A DNA stretch of 64,000 bases from Allomyces arbusculus (lineage: Eukaryota; Blastocladiomycota; Blastocladiomycetes; Blastocladiales; Blastocladiaceae): positions 372,001 to 436,000 of the forward strand of contig JADHYV010000009.1 in assembly GCA_027604705.1 (NCBI GenBank). The letters run 5' to 3'. Positions within the stretch are counted from its first letter, which is position 1, and the number at the start of each line of letters is the position of its first letter. Made by a program: the position numbers and the translations under genes. The notes under the pieces are model-generated. The model made no database searches and had not been told where the DNA came from. It saw nothing but the letters and a program-made list of their open reading frames with translations. Shown piece by piece: positions 20,065 through 33,100 of the stretch.

Positions 20065-23000
20065 TCAAGGCAGCAACGGGTGTTCCATCGCCGGCGACTG
20101 CAAATCCTCCTCTTCCTCGACCGGCGCCGGTGGGGGCACAGCCGCTTCCTTCTCCACCGCTGGCGCCATGGGCGCAGGTGCAGCCGGAGCTGCCAACGTC
20201 TTCTCAGCCGTCGATGTGCCCGACGTGGACGCAGCACGTGCCCTGAACACGGCCTTGAGCGGGTTCAGCGCCGACCTGCTGATACTGCTCTCTGGCGCCG
20301 CCGCGCCCGGAGCCGACACGTCCGTGAGCGACGACAGGTCGCGGTTACTCGACCGGATATCCTGGATAAACTGGTTATACTCGTCGGGCGTGGCCTTGAG
20401 ATCGCCAAACGACATGGACGACTCGTGTCGCGCCAGGTTCGGTGCCGGGTCCGTGGCACTCGCGGTCGGGACCAGTGGGTTGCCCGCAAGTGGCGTGCCG
20501 TCACCGCTCGATGCCGTCGCGAGCGCAGTGTTGCTGCCGGTCGCTGTTGCAGAGGTTGCGGTAGCAGAGGTCGTGGGCGGCGCCGGCTCGTCAAACCCGA
20601 GCTGATCAAGGAACTTGTCCACCTCCGAGAGCATCGTCAAGTGCTTCGACTCGGCCGCCGCTGCCGCTGCCGCTTTCGTCGGCGACGACGGGCGACTACC
20701 CCCAGCGGAACTCCTGCCGAGCAACGACTTGCGCCCTGACCGCGTCGATTCGGCCTCGGAGAACCCGCCGTCCTCATCCTCATCCTCATCCTCGTCGTCG
20801 GGCTTGACGAGCACTGACGCCTTGCGCGACGCGGCGCGCCGCTCTTCCATATCCTTGACCATTTTCGCCGACCGTTTCTGCGCCTCAGCCACGTTCTCCT
20901 TGAGCGTCTTGGCAAGTTTCTTGGACCCGGACCACAGCGAGTCGAGAATCGATTTTTCCTCGATCGTGTCGCGCGCGGGCGCCGTCAAGACGAGCGACGC
21001 GACGAGACCCGTGTCGAACAAGAACTCGAGCACTTGGTCGGTCAAGATCGTTGCGCGGAATGCCGGCAACGACATGGCAATGGCGTCGGGCGGTGCCGTG
21101 GGTGACGCGCCGTTATTATTTTCGCCCGAGGCCACCGATTTGCCATCGTCCGACGCAGCGCCATCGGCCATCTGGAACGCCATGCGCAAGAAATTCGAGA
21201 CGGCCGCCAGGTGTGAGTCCTCGGACGCTCTTTCTGCGCGGAAAATAAAGAGCAGCGACTCGGAGACGCGCAGCAGATCGTCGCGCGACAAGATCCCGTC
21301 CTTGTCCGTGTCGTGCACGCGGAAAAACCACTCCATGCGTGCATTCAAGTCAGCAAAGACGACCTGTCCGAGCCCCGTGACCAAGTCCTGGAACCCGACG
21401 CGCGCGTCGCCGTTCGTGTCGAATGCGTTGAAGAGCAACTGTACGAGGTGAGCACCCGTCACGCCGCCGTCGCGCGTGCCTGCGACCAATTTCGCTGTCT
21501 CGTGCTCGGCGAGCCGTGCCCAGGGTGCGACGAACCCGAGGAACCGCGCGAATTGCGCGACATCGAGCGTATTCTGGCCCGAGGCCGCAGCGTCGCCGTC
21601 GTAAAATTGGACCTTCGTGTAGCATTCCCAGAGCCACTCGAGCTGCGGTTTCTTGAACTTGGACGGGTCCTTGAGGTTGCGAATGACCGACCGTTTTGTG
21701 TAGTTTTCGATTCCGTGCACGACCTTGAGCTGGTGCTGCTTGCGCGCCTCGACAATCATGTCGAGCGAGACCATGCGGAATTCGCGCAACGCCGTGAACA
21801 GCAGCTGGTCAAAGACGGTCGCCTTGCCTGTGCCGATCGGGTCGTCGAGCGACGCGAAAAAGGTCTTGAACACGTGCAGCAGCATGCCGTCGTCTTGCAC
21901 GCGCAGGATTTCCTCGGCCTAGCGGAATGAGATTTGTCAGTCGATTTTGCACATTGCGGGCGAGGAAGAGACAAAAAAGCCGTACGTTGATCTTGAGAAT
22001 CGCCAAGCCGACCTGGAACAGCACTTTAGGCCCGTCCAAGAAGAAACCTACACGACCCAAAACGCGTGAGCCCTTGTCCACCTCACCCTCACCAATCAAC
22101 CCGATTAACGTACAGTCCAAGACACGGAACGCGTGGTGCAGCGGCATCGTGTTGACAAACAGAGACAGGAACCAGCTCAGGCACGCGACCGACAGCTGAA
22201 TGTCGAGCTTGCGAATATGTTCGTGAATCGTCGGCAAAAACTTGGCAATCAGCGACTCAAACACTTGAGCATCGACTTGCGCGCCGACCATGGTCGTGCT
22301 GTAGTAGCCTGGGATCACGCGGTCGCACAGCACGCACAGCGTCCAAAACGCCTGCTCTTCGGACATGTAGATGAGCAATGCCGACACGATCAAGTTCATG
22401 GCCTGGCAGTAGCCGAGTTCTACATGGTGTCGCGCAACCATCGTCAGTCCAAAAGTCCATAAACACCACCGCCCTCAACACGCGTGAACACGTACCCGGG
22501 TCCTTCCACGAATACGCCGTCAACACGCGCCGCAACGAGTCAATCCCTTCATCCGTCTGGTAGGCCGGGTACTCCGGCAATGACCGGTTCAGGTCCTTTT
22601 CAATTTCCTCGATCGAGAAACTCGTCTTGCTGGCATTCTCGCGCAACAGCGCCGAGTAGTAACCAGGCTGCGTACACCGTAAAAACATGGCGCCCGACGT
22701 GAGTTCCCAAATCTCGCCGCGCAGCCTATTCGGTACGCCCACTTGAATCAGCCGCGTGAACATGGGCGTGCGCACGACGGAAATGTGCCGCCCGCGCTCC
22801 TTGCTGTAGGTCAGCCACGCCTTGATCTTTTGCCGCTCCTTGCTCCTGTGAAAACGAGGAGGGGGGGGGGGGGGGACGGTGAGCGCGGAGGGAAAAAGCC
22901 AGTCGAGAAGCGAAGACAACGCACTTGGTCGCCTGCGGGTACCCAAACTGCACCCCCCACCCATGCGGCTCGGCATACTTCTTGCCCGCGAGTAGCGCCT

Positions 23001-24682
23001 CGGTCGTGCACGTGCCCAAAAACGCGCCGAGATTTTTCACGTTACTCGACTGTGCCTTCAAGTTGTCGCGCAAAACTGTACAAAACTGGGCAAACGTCGG
23101 CTTGTCAAAGAACACGGCGAGCGTCAACTTGGTCGCGTGCCACGTCTCGAGCGCGATCTGGACATCGCCCTTGGCGGCGACGCGCTCCACACGCTTGACG
23201 GCAAACAGCGGCAGGATAAAGCTCACGTCCGCCTTTTCCGACTGGAAGCACAGGAACGTTTCCGACAGGTAGGCGCGGCCAAACGAGTCCGGCAAGCCCG
23301 TCATGGAGAAGAGCGTCTCGAAATCGAAGAGCACGTGCTCAGACGCCGGAAGGTGGAACTGGTTCGTGAACGCCGCGTTACGCCGCTGCTGCTTGATGGC
23401 CGTTGGCACGAGCGTGACGTCGGGCGCGGGCGCGGAGCCGAGACTGACTTCGATCCCGGCAATTTTTTCGATGTCCTTGGTCGGCGACCCGCCCGCGCCC
23501 GGGGACTTGGCGGATTCGATGGCCTGGCCGGGTGGCGGGCTCGTCGTCGACGACTTGAGCAGCCGCTGCATGGCCTTGCCACATAGGCTCTCGATGAGGT
23601 CGTAGGTTTCGTCGCGGTGAAAGAGGTTAGAGAAGAGCATCTGAGGTGCAAACAATCGTTGGTCAGTCAAATTCGGTGCGAGAGCAAGCACGAAGAACGC
23701 GCTGTATAATGTACCTGCTGCTGGTCCTTGAGCGTGAGCCGAATCGAGTCGTTAATGAGGCCCGACTTTGATTTTTCGCGCTTGATTTCGACAATGTCCT
23801 TGAACTCGAGAAAGAGCTTGGTCTCGGTGCCGAGCACAAACGCGTAGAAGGCGAGAAAGTGCTCGGAGATGTACATCCACCCTTGTTGCATGCCGTTTTT
23901 GCGGAACGCAGCCGAGTAGACTGGTGGACAAAAATCGTCGTGAGATGGACGGCAAGCGGGTATTTCAAATGAAGGGGAAACAGAGACGCACAGTTGAGCA
24001 GCCGCTCCGACTCGGGCACGTCAAACGTCTTGCGCCAGGCGCGCGAGGCCTGTCGGATCTTGTCGTCGCGCACCGTCTCGTCGGACCCGCGGTCGGCTAA
24101 TCGTTGCATGGCAAATCAGTCCTTAATGTCGCGACCAGCAGCACAGGAAGAGTTCAATTAGGCAACGCACTGACTTCGGCGACAAGCGCCTGGAACTTGG
24201 TCAGGGCAAAGTTTTCGCGCTCATCCTTGTCCTGCAGCGTGCGCAGCTCGTCGGTGAGGTTGTCTAGTTGAGAAACCGTCAGCGTCGAGCATGTGCAGCC
24301 GGGAGAGCAATGGATCAGGCGGGCTCACGCACCGTCGATCCATTTCCAATTCACTTCAATCTCCTTGAGTGTATCGCCGACCGCGACCAGGTACCCTGTG
24401 TCCTGGCCGCGCGCGGGCGTCTTGAAAATGATGCGGTATGGGTGCTGCCGCGTGTCGAAGCTACAGGACCATCGTGTGGCGGCGTGTCACCAACCAGCGA
24501 GACGGACACGCACACGCGGGGGTGGCGAACGCATCGAAAACATACACGTTTTGCAGCGTGCCAATCACATTTTTCAGCAGCTTGCTCTCGTACTGGCGCG
24601 CCTTTTGCAGGACAAAGTAGTCGTTGCCGCGCTCGTCGTCCCAGAGCGCCGTGATGGTCACGGCGGTCGGGTTGGTCCACAT
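20065..24682 (-). CDS. GRAM-GRAM-TBC-EF-hand Rab GTPase-activating protein (TBC1D8/9 family), 1340 aa
   Basis: Nine exons: 24682-24546, 24460-24333, 24263-24171, 24096-23992, 23920-23715, 23640-22925, 22845-22496, 22419-21986 and 21918-20065; every join keeps phase. The N-terminus (VIGTLQNVFDTRQHPYRI, EIEVNWKWID) matches TBC1D9-type proteins. GRAM 1 is at ~155-225 (GWMYISEHFLAFYAFVLG, TKLFLEFKDIVEI) and GRAM 2 at ~335-400 (GRAYLSETFLCFQSEK). The TBC domain is at ~490-725 and has both catalytic fingers: Arg in IEKDLNRSLPE and Gln in GYCQAMN. Two EF-hand loops follow at ~885-940 (DTNGDARVGFQD, DTDKDGILSRDD), both ending in Asp rather than the usual Glu. Known: the family accelerates GTP hydrolysis on Rabs and binds membrane lipids through GRAM. 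The last ~350 residues are Ser/Thr/Ala/Glu-rich and disordered. Confidence 0.93.
22861..22875 (+). repeat. Run of 15 G in a TBC-gene intron
   Basis: The homopolymer lies inside the intron 22846-22924, where it reads as a C run 15-30 bp before the acceptor on the coding strand, so it forms the polypyrimidine tract. Such tracts are prone to length errors in sequencing. Confidence 0.8.
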
Positions 24683-25316
24683 GGCTGGCCGGCTGGCCGC
24701 TCTCGTGTCGCGGGTCGAAATGAAGGGTCGGTCAGGAGAAACGGATTGTGTCCGAGCAGTGGGCGAGGCAGGGGGTGAGGATCAGGTGCGGCACGGCGGA
24801 TCGGGGTCGAGCTAGTCAACGAAAGAGGTTGGGATTGCGGCCGCGGCACGACTGCAGCCGGTTGCGTGCGGTGCGCGCTGGAGGAGCGCGGTCGAAGCGG
24901 TTGGTGAAGGGGGGCCGCGCCGCCGTGGTGCACGAGCGAACGAGCGCCGCCTGTTCGCTGTCGCCGAGCGCGTCTCGCACCACCTTTACCACGTGACATT
25001 TGCCTTCATCTCCCGTTGCCCTCGACGACGCAGATCAAGCTGGGTCAAGCGTTCCTTTACCTTGCTGCTTAGCATGCTGCTGGTCGGCATGCTCTTCGTG
25101 CACTGCGAGGACTTGATTTGATCCCGTTCGGTGGAGAGACGTGATTCTCCCGACAGCGCTCCGCTCCTGCACGATCCCTTCAACGAATCGCAACGAAAAC
25201 GTGATCAATGTATCCGCTCTGAGCCTCCCAACTATCATCCATCACAACAACATGCGCGAAAACCCGTCTTCCACCACACCATCAAGCACCTCCACACCCA
25301 TCACCTCCCTCCACAC
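24683..25316. promoter_or_regulatory. Upstream region of the TBC gene / 3' end of the GYF gene
   Basis: 634 bp between two minus-strand genes. It must hold the TBC gene promoter. No TATA-like element in the right place and no additional open frame with motif support were found. Confidence 0.4.
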
Positions 25317-28300
25317 TTAGCGCTTGCCGGCCTTCTTCTTCTTGCCAACCGTCACAAACCCAGCGCCCGACTGCGCACGGGACGATCCACTCCCGGATCC
25401 CGAGCCCGACGAATTCGCCGCCGACCACGACGCGGCCAACCCCTGTTCGACACGCCGGCGCCGGACAAACTCGGCCGCAAACGCGCGCCCATCGACCGAC
25501 GTCGACATTTCGAGGATCAGGGTCGCAATCGTATCCGCCGTCGCCGCGGCATTCGCGTCATCCACGCGGAAATCGGCCATCATCGTCAACAACTCCGGCA
25601 CCAACTGCGCGGCCGACGGCAGCTTGTTGAGCGCTTGCCGCGCCCACTTGCTGATCTCGTCCGACAACCCGCGCTTGGCCGGGGCCGCGGGCACCGCGAC
25701 GATCCGCGGTTGCGGCTTGAGCGCAGGGGAAGCGGCGGCGGGAGTGACGGTGGCCGTCTTGGCAGGCTTGGGCGCGCCGACCTTGACCCAGTCGGACGAC
25801 CCGACGGGCGACGGCGCCGCGGGCTTGGACCCGCGCGTCGCCTTGCTGCCCTGCAGGAAGACGGCGCCGGGGACACTGCTGGCTGCAGACGCGTTCGAGG
25901 TCACCGACGCGTTCGATCCGGACCGGCGGAGCGCCGGGGACGCGGCGGCCGCAGCCGCCTGCGCGACCGAGACGGGCACGGCGTTAACGGCGGGCGCGGC
26001 CCAGACCTTTCCGGCGGGTGCGGGCGACGCCGAGGACGACTTGGGCGGGACGGGCGACGAACCCGCAGCAGCAGCGGCCGCGGCGAGGACGGACGTGGAA
26101 ACTGGTGCGGACGCGGCCGACGTGGTCATGCCCATGACCGCAGCGAGTTCCGCGGCAGCCGCGGCCTGCTCGGCGGCGCGTTTACGCGCGCGCTCCTCCT
26201 CCTCGCGCTGGATCTGTGCAAATGATTTCGTCCCTGACGAGGGCGCCTTCCAGGGGGCCGCAGCGGCAGCGGCAGCGGCAGCCGCCGCAGCGTTCGCAGC
26301 GTCGGCCGTGTTCTTGCCCATGGCCGTCGTGGGGGTGCCCCACGACAGGAGCGTCGTCGACGGCGATCCAGTGACGACCGGCGAGGCGGCACCCGCGGGC
26401 GCTGCGACACCGGTATTGGCAGCCGACCGCTTGGTGCGCTTCTGCTCCTGCTGCATGATATCGGCGAGTTTGGGCTTGGGCGCGGTCTCGGTTTTGGTAG
26501 CGACCGCCGACCAGGGCGCGGCCACCGTGGCGACATTGCGCGGCTTGGGGGGTGCGGGCGACGACGCGGCCGACGTGTTCGACGCAGCCGAGGGGAGCGA
26601 CGGAACCGTGTCCCAGGCGGTCGCAGCTGAGGTCACGGCCCACGCGTCGACATTGTCCTGCACGCCCCACGCCGACAGCGACGGCTGCTCGAAATCCTCG
26701 ACGCGCGCCGGCGACGGGGCGCGCGGAGCGGCAGCGGGAGACGCGGGCTTGGCGGCGGCAGGCGCGGGAGCCGACGCGGCCGCAGCAGCAGCCTTGTGCG
26801 ACGACGTGGTCGTGGCTGACTTCTTGGTTGTGGCGGCAGCAGTGGTCTTCTTCTTGGGCTGTGACTCCTCGACGGGCGCCTCGCGCGTCGTCAGCGGGAG
26901 CGTCGCGTTCGCGACCATGTCGGCAATCGGGCTCGCCGGCTTGGGCGCAGCAACGGCCTCGGGCGACTTGGCGGCGGCGGCAGCAGGCTCGTCAGCGGCG
27001 GCGTACGACTCCCAGGTATCCACGACCTGCGCGGCGGGCACCTCGGCGAGGGGCGACTGCTTTGCGGGGGACGCCGGCTTGCGGGCAGGGGACGCGGGTT
27101 TCACGGGGGACGCCGGCTTGGCGGGCGTCGTGGCACGCGGCTCGGGTTCGGGCACGGGCTCGGGGGCCACTTCCTGCGTCGACTGCTGCACCTCCTGCTG
27201 TTGCCGCTGCTCTGGCTGCTGCACTGCCGTGGCCGGGGCCGGCGTCGGTTCCTTGGGGGTCTCGACAGCGGGCGCCTGCGCGGCCGCCCACGCGGCCGCC
27301 GCTGGATCGTGCAAATTCAATCCCTGCATCCCGTGCGCGAGCGGGTTGGCCGCAGCCGCTGCAGCCGCTGCAGCAGCCGACGCCTGCAACTGTGCGAGTT
27401 GCTGGAGGAACTGCGGGTTGTAGGCCGCAGGCGACTGGCCGTAGGGGTACCCTGCAGCCGCTGCAGCCGCTGCCGCGGCCCACGCTGGGTTATACAGCGC
27501 CGGATTCGCGGCGGCGGCTCCACCCCATCCACTCATGGCGCCCGCGTACATGTTCCAATCGGGCGCGCCGCCCGTGGCGGCCCCGGGCGCACCGAGCGCG
27601 CCATACCCCATCATCGACATGGCGAGCGGGTTCATCGCGCCCATCCCGGCACCCGCACCGGCGCCAAGCGCGTTTAGGCCGCCGGCTCCACCCATCCCGC
27701 CGAGCCCCATCCCCATGTGCACGCCGCCAAACGGGTCGTAGACGGCAGGCTGGTCGGGCGCGGCCGACGCGGCAGCTGACGCGCCGCCGAGATCCCCGGC
27801 GCCGGTAGTCGGGATCGCACCCCCACCGCCATAAAAACCGGCAGCAGTCGCGGGCGACCCGCCCGGCTTGTGATGACCGAGCATGTCATACTGCCCTTGC
27901 TGAGCCTGCTTGGCGCCATACGCGCCGCTGGGGCCACCGGGCGCATTAAGCAGCCGCGCCGAGAGGAACGGCGTCTCGGTATCGCCGCGACACGCAGTCG
28001 CGATCAGCTGGTCGAGCGGCGTGTAGGGCCCCGAATCGTGCGTTGCGCCAGTCCGCGCGGCCTTGAAGACAGCCTTGACGAGCAAGTCGCCGGCAAAGTA
28101 CTTGTTCTGGTACCACTCTTGCATGCGGTCGGGCTCAAACGGGCCCTGTTCGTTGCCCTGCGGGTCGCGGTAGAACCACTCGTGCAGGACCCAGTCGTCC
28201 ACGGCGGCAGAACCGCCACCGTAGAGGCCCGCCAGGGCGGCGGGATCACCGGTACCCGCACCGGGCGCGGCGCCGTACATACCCCCACCGGGCATGCCCG

Positions 28301-29644
28301 ACGGGTTCGTCCCGCCAGGGGCGGCACCGCGCAGCGGCGACCGCGACCGGCTGCGTCGAGCAGTCCATCCGCCGGCATCCACCGCGGCGGTGGACGCGCC
28401 CCAAGCGTCGGGTGCGACACTGCCGCCGCCACCGGTGACGCCAGGGTCGCGGTCGCCGAAGAGCGACCCGGGACGCGACCCGGGTGCGGTCCCGGCGCCC
28501 GTATTGGCCGGGAACTTGGCGTCGGACGGCGACGCGACGGTCGAGTCGAACCCGCCACCGGACCCGTACCCGGGCGCGCTCGAGATCGAGGCCGGCCGGT
28601 CGATGCGGCGGCCGCGCAGAGCCGCCGGGTTGGTGGGCGCGGCGGTGAGCGACCCGGCTAGAAAGATTGGAAGAGGAGGTGATCAGCTACGTGTTGCAGA
28701 GCTGGACAAGCGAAAGAGAAGAGGAAACGCACCTCGACCGGGCACGGCGCGCGCGGCACCGAGTCGTGTCTGCGACGTCGACGCGTCGGGTTTCTTGCCG
28801 ACGCCTTCAGGGTGGATGTTGCCCGTGGCGAGCGCCTGAGGAGGGCCAGGGCAGAGACACAGAGTGAGACACGCGCGCCACGGCACACCAAAGACCAAAC
28901 CAATCACCAGGAAAAGCGTACCTGGTGCTCGGCCTCGGTCATGGGCAGCACGGCGAGCGGGGCCAGCGGCGCGTCGGCAATGACGAGCGCGTGTTCGCCA
29001 GTCGGATCGTCGAGCAAGTTGGGCCCGGGCGGCGCCGACTCGCGAATGCGCAGCAGGCGCTCCTTGGAGAAGACGCCGGGCGCGGCCTGCGTGGTCGCGG
29101 CTGGACCAGCTGAGAGCGACGACGACGACGGCGCATACCCGGCGTTGGCGGCACGGACACTCGGCGGTTCGTAGAGGCCCGAGCGCGAGGTCGACGCGAG
29201 CGCGTGTGCGGGCGAGGCGGCACGGCGCGGGGTCCTGTGTTCGTGAGAGATCAAGAGAGGGAAGGGGAGAGAGGTGAGCGGCGGTGATCAGCGATCAGTG
29301 ATCAAGCGATCACGCAAAAACAGCAAAGCACCGGCGCAGGAGACACGCCGTTCCCTCACGCTGCGACCACCAAGGTCGCCACGGCTGACCGACGTGTGCA
29401 ACACCACGCGCACACGACGCGTCGCGCGTGCCGTTGCAGCAAAAGAGTGGTCGCAGCGCTCGGATCCGCGGGAACAGCGCGCTCAGCACGCGTGAGACGC
29501 GGGGGAGGAAAAGGCAGGCGCGCACCAGGGACCAGCGGAAGCGCGCCCGACGGCCGGGTTGGCAGCGGCCGCGGAGGCACCGGGCGGGACATAGGCGGCG
29601 TGGTGGGCGCGGCCGAGCGCGTGGACAGACGAGAGTTGCGACAT
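25317..29644 (-). CDS. GYF-domain protein of the Smy2/GIGYF type, 1291 aa
   Basis: Exons are 29644-29526, 29234-28922, 28835-28733 and 28657-25317. The GYF domain is at ~330-395: DDWVLHEWFYRDPQGNEQGPF, then MQEWYQNKYFAGDLLVKAVF, ending FTPLDQLI-like (YTPLDQLIATA). It binds proline-rich ligands; Smy2/GIGYF proteins act in translational repression and mRNA decay and in ER-Golgi links. In the N-terminal part, VFSKERLLRIRE resembles the YxxxxL-phi eIF4E/4EHP-binding motif, with Phe in place of Tyr. The C-terminal ~900 residues are low complexity: Gly/Ala/Met-rich (GMGLGGMGGAGGLNAL), long Ala runs, KPASP repeats, and a final Arg/Ala stretch ending KKKAGKR. The many Ala runs and extreme GC make exact length uncertain, but the frame is unbroken for 3.3 kb. 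Confidence 0.88.
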
Positions 29645-30103
29645 GGCGAGAGGGCGGCGGATCGTGGTGGTGGTGTGGTGGCCAGAGGAAGCAGCGCGGA
29701 GAGCGAGCAGGGGGACGGCAGGCGCGGGCAACGAGCGGCGTGCGGGGGGAGCGGGTCGATCACGAAGACGGCGTCGGGACAGGGTCGGGGACGAAGGTCA
29801 CGGTCGCGGACGAGGTCGGGGTCGAGGACAGCGGGGCAGACGACGACGACGATGAGCAGTGGTGGAGGACACGACCAAGGCAAACGACGACTTGGGCCGA
29901 TCGCCAACCTGTCACGCGCAAGCTGAAATCCGCGTGACGCCACATGCCATAAACGCCACACCCATCGCACCTTGGGCGACACGCTCCAACCACACCAACC
30001 AACGGCCCGCCGCGGCGGCCAACCCCATCGCGAGCATCACGACCGCGAGCACGGCCAGGACGACAACGGCGCACGGCACTGCGAGCGCGCCGAGATCACG
30101 ACC
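29645..30103. promoter_or_regulatory. Divergent promoter, GYF gene / CPSF160
   Basis: 459 bp between two start codons. It is GC-rich and contains no additional supportable gene and no TATA box that I can see. Confidence 0.5.
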
Positions 30104-33100
30104 ATGTTTGCCGTGCACCGCGCGCTGGCCCCACCTGCGGGCATCTCGCTCGCCGCAACCGCGCGCTTCACGACGGCGCTCGTCGACGAGCTCATTGTCA
30201 TCAAGGGCACCTCGCTGCTGCAAGTCTGGCGGCCCATCACCATCGCACCAACGACCACCAAGCATACACCGCGACTGCACCTCGTCGCCGAATGGCCGCT
30301 CTACGGCGATCTTGTCGGTCTCGCGCCAGTGCGCGCCGCTGGACTCGCTGGGCCTGGCCGCTGCGGCCTGTTGTTGGCGTTTGCTGAGGCGCGCGCCGCG
30401 CTCGTCGAGTACGACGCGAGCGAGCATCGCCTGCGCACGGTCTCGTTGCACTCGTGGGAGCACGACCCTTCGCTCAAGACAACGACGCTGACCCCGTTGC
30501 CGCCGCAGCTCAAAGTCGACCCAGCCCCATTCCCGCGCTGCGCCCTCGTCACTGTCTACGCCGACCACTGGGCTGTCCTACCGCTGCACCAACGCGACGC
30601 TCTCTTGCTCGACGCGCACCCCAACGACGCTGGTGATCCACAGGAGCCGCCCGTGCGCCCCTCGTTCCTGATCCGCCCGCGCGACCTACCCTCGGAAATC
30701 GTCAGCGTGCGCGACCTCACCTTCGTGCACGGCTACCTCGAGCCGACACTCGCTGCGTTGCACGAGACGGCGCCGCCCACGGCCGCGGGTCTGCTCGATC
30801 TGCGCAAGGACACGGTGCGGTGCACGTTCCTGACCCTTGACCTGCGCGCCGGCGCACGGACCGCACACCACGCCGACCCGCCGCCCGCCGCTGCCGCGCT
30901 CTTCACGTCAGTGCCCCTCCCATCCTCGGCGACACGCGTCGTACCCGTCCCAGCTCCACTTGGTGGTGTCCTCGTCCTTGCGGCATCGGGCGTCATTTAT
31001 CTCAACCAAGCCGTACCCGGCGGGATCGGTGCCGTGACCACCGCTTATGCGCTCGGTGCCGTCCCCAGCAACCCGGCGTGCGTGCGCGAGACCAGCTACT
31101 CGTTTGCGCACGATTTTTCGCACCTCGGCTTACCGCTAGATAACGCGACCGCCGCATTCGTCCCACATCCGCGTGCTCTGCAAAACCCGAATGCGCCCAA
31201 TACGCCGCTACGGTGCCTGTTGGCCCTGCCCTCGGGCGACGTCTGGGCGTGCGACTTGCTGCGCGACCCGGGCATGGCGGGTGCGCGGACGGGCCTGAGC
31301 GGGTTCCAGTTCACGCGTGTGTTTGCCGCGCCCATGGCTTCGTGTTTTGTGCCCTGGGGTGACGATCGCGCACACTTGTTTTACGCGTCGGCGAATGGAC
31401 CGTCGCTCATGCTCGCGCTCGACAGCGACGAGCCGTCTTCGGTCCTTGAAACGCCCTCCAAGCGCCGCCGACTCGAGAATGGGAACGGAGTGGACTCGAC
31501 GGAATTCGACAAACACGACCCGCCTGCTGTTCTGGTTAAGAAAGACGACTCAGCACCAGGGTTCCGCGTCGTTGATGTTCTCGCGTCGGTCGGGAACTTG
31601 CGCGACGGGGTGCTGTGCCAGTCGAATGTGCGTTGGCTCTGCTCTTTGCCTCATGTTCCTTCCTTTGCACTACGAGACTGTCACTTTTGGACCGGCCTCC
31701 CTCGTTGGTGCTTGGCTTTGTGCCAAGACGCGCCGGACTTTGCCCCCTTGGTGGATCTTGTTGGGCATACTTCAATACACTGGATTTTTACGTCTCTTCT
31801 GAGCTCCGGGCTGACGACCAAACGGGCCTCTCTGTGACCGACACTAGGGTCAAAACGTCACGTTTTGTCTCAGCGGCGACGGGCACGGGTCACAATACGT
31901 CGTCGTTCAGGTTCGTCATGCCTCTGCGCCTTGATCACAGTCGAAGTCGCGCTTGACAATCGCTTCTGCCCTGCCTATAGCAAGCCATCCACCCGACAAT
32001 CCAGGATCGATTCAAGATGACGGGCGTGCGCCGCATGTGGTCGCTCTCGTCTCCCTCAGTCGAATACGATACGCTGCTCGTCCTCTCGGGCGACCACAAG
32101 ACACTGGTACATCCCTCTCCACTTCTTCCGGTATCCCTTCCACCCAACTTACCGTCCCTTCCCCCCGCCAGGTCTTTAAAGCCGGCCATGAGCTGAAACA
32201 GATCAACGACACGGGCTTCACCACGACCACGCGAACGCAACATGTTGGCGCATTCGCGCAACGCGCCTACCTTGTGCAAGTCCTCGACCACGCGCTCGTC
32301 CTTCTCTCCGGCGACGGTCTCACGCGGCTACACGGCGTCGATGTAGACCCTGTCGCGCATGCGAGCACCGCGGCCGACGCGAACCACATCGTGGTCGTGA
32401 CACGCGTCGGGACTGCGCTCGTATTTGCGGTGCAGAACGACCAGCTCGTGCAAGTGCATTCCGTGGAAGGAGTCACGGCGGCGCACGTGGTCGCGGACAC
32501 GCGGGGTGTCTGGGCGACGCGCGGTGAGCTCGCCGCGTGGCAGACGCAAGTACGGAACGCCGAGAAGGCGCGCCGCAAGCGTGCGGCCGTGGCGGCGTCG
32601 TTGGCAGCGCCCGCGGCTGCCGCTGCGAGTGCCGCGCCCATTGCGGCCATGGACGACCTGGACAACCTGGACGACCTGGACCTCGACCTGTACGGCGACT
32701 CGGCCGTGCCGGCCAAGCCCGCAGTCTCTGCTACCTCCACGGCGCCGGTTATCGATGCCGTCCCTGACGTTGTCGACGAGGAGGTTCCGCCGCATCCAGC
32801 CGCGGAAGCACGGGAGGTGCTGATGCTTGTCCAGCGCCACCGCGTGCGCGTGCTGCGCATGCCGGACTTGGTCGAGGTGTTTGCGGCCGCGGATGTGCAC
32901 GATGCGCCAATGGCGATGGCCGACCAGGGCGAGGGCGAGGCGATGGAGACTGACGGCGAGACCTCGTCTGCGGCGGTGCCCGGACCGGCCGATGTGGTGC
33001 AAGTGCACGTGCTCGAGTTTGGCGCGCGCGTCGAGGACACGTATTTGCTGGTACGCCAAGCCAGTGTATTCACAATCGCAGTGGTGCGCGATGCTCACGT

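Noticed and set aside
25324-27423. 699-codon plus-strand frame opposite the GYF gene
   Set aside because: Mirror of Ala/Pro-rich low-complexity coding; Ala/Asp/Ser monotony and no motif.
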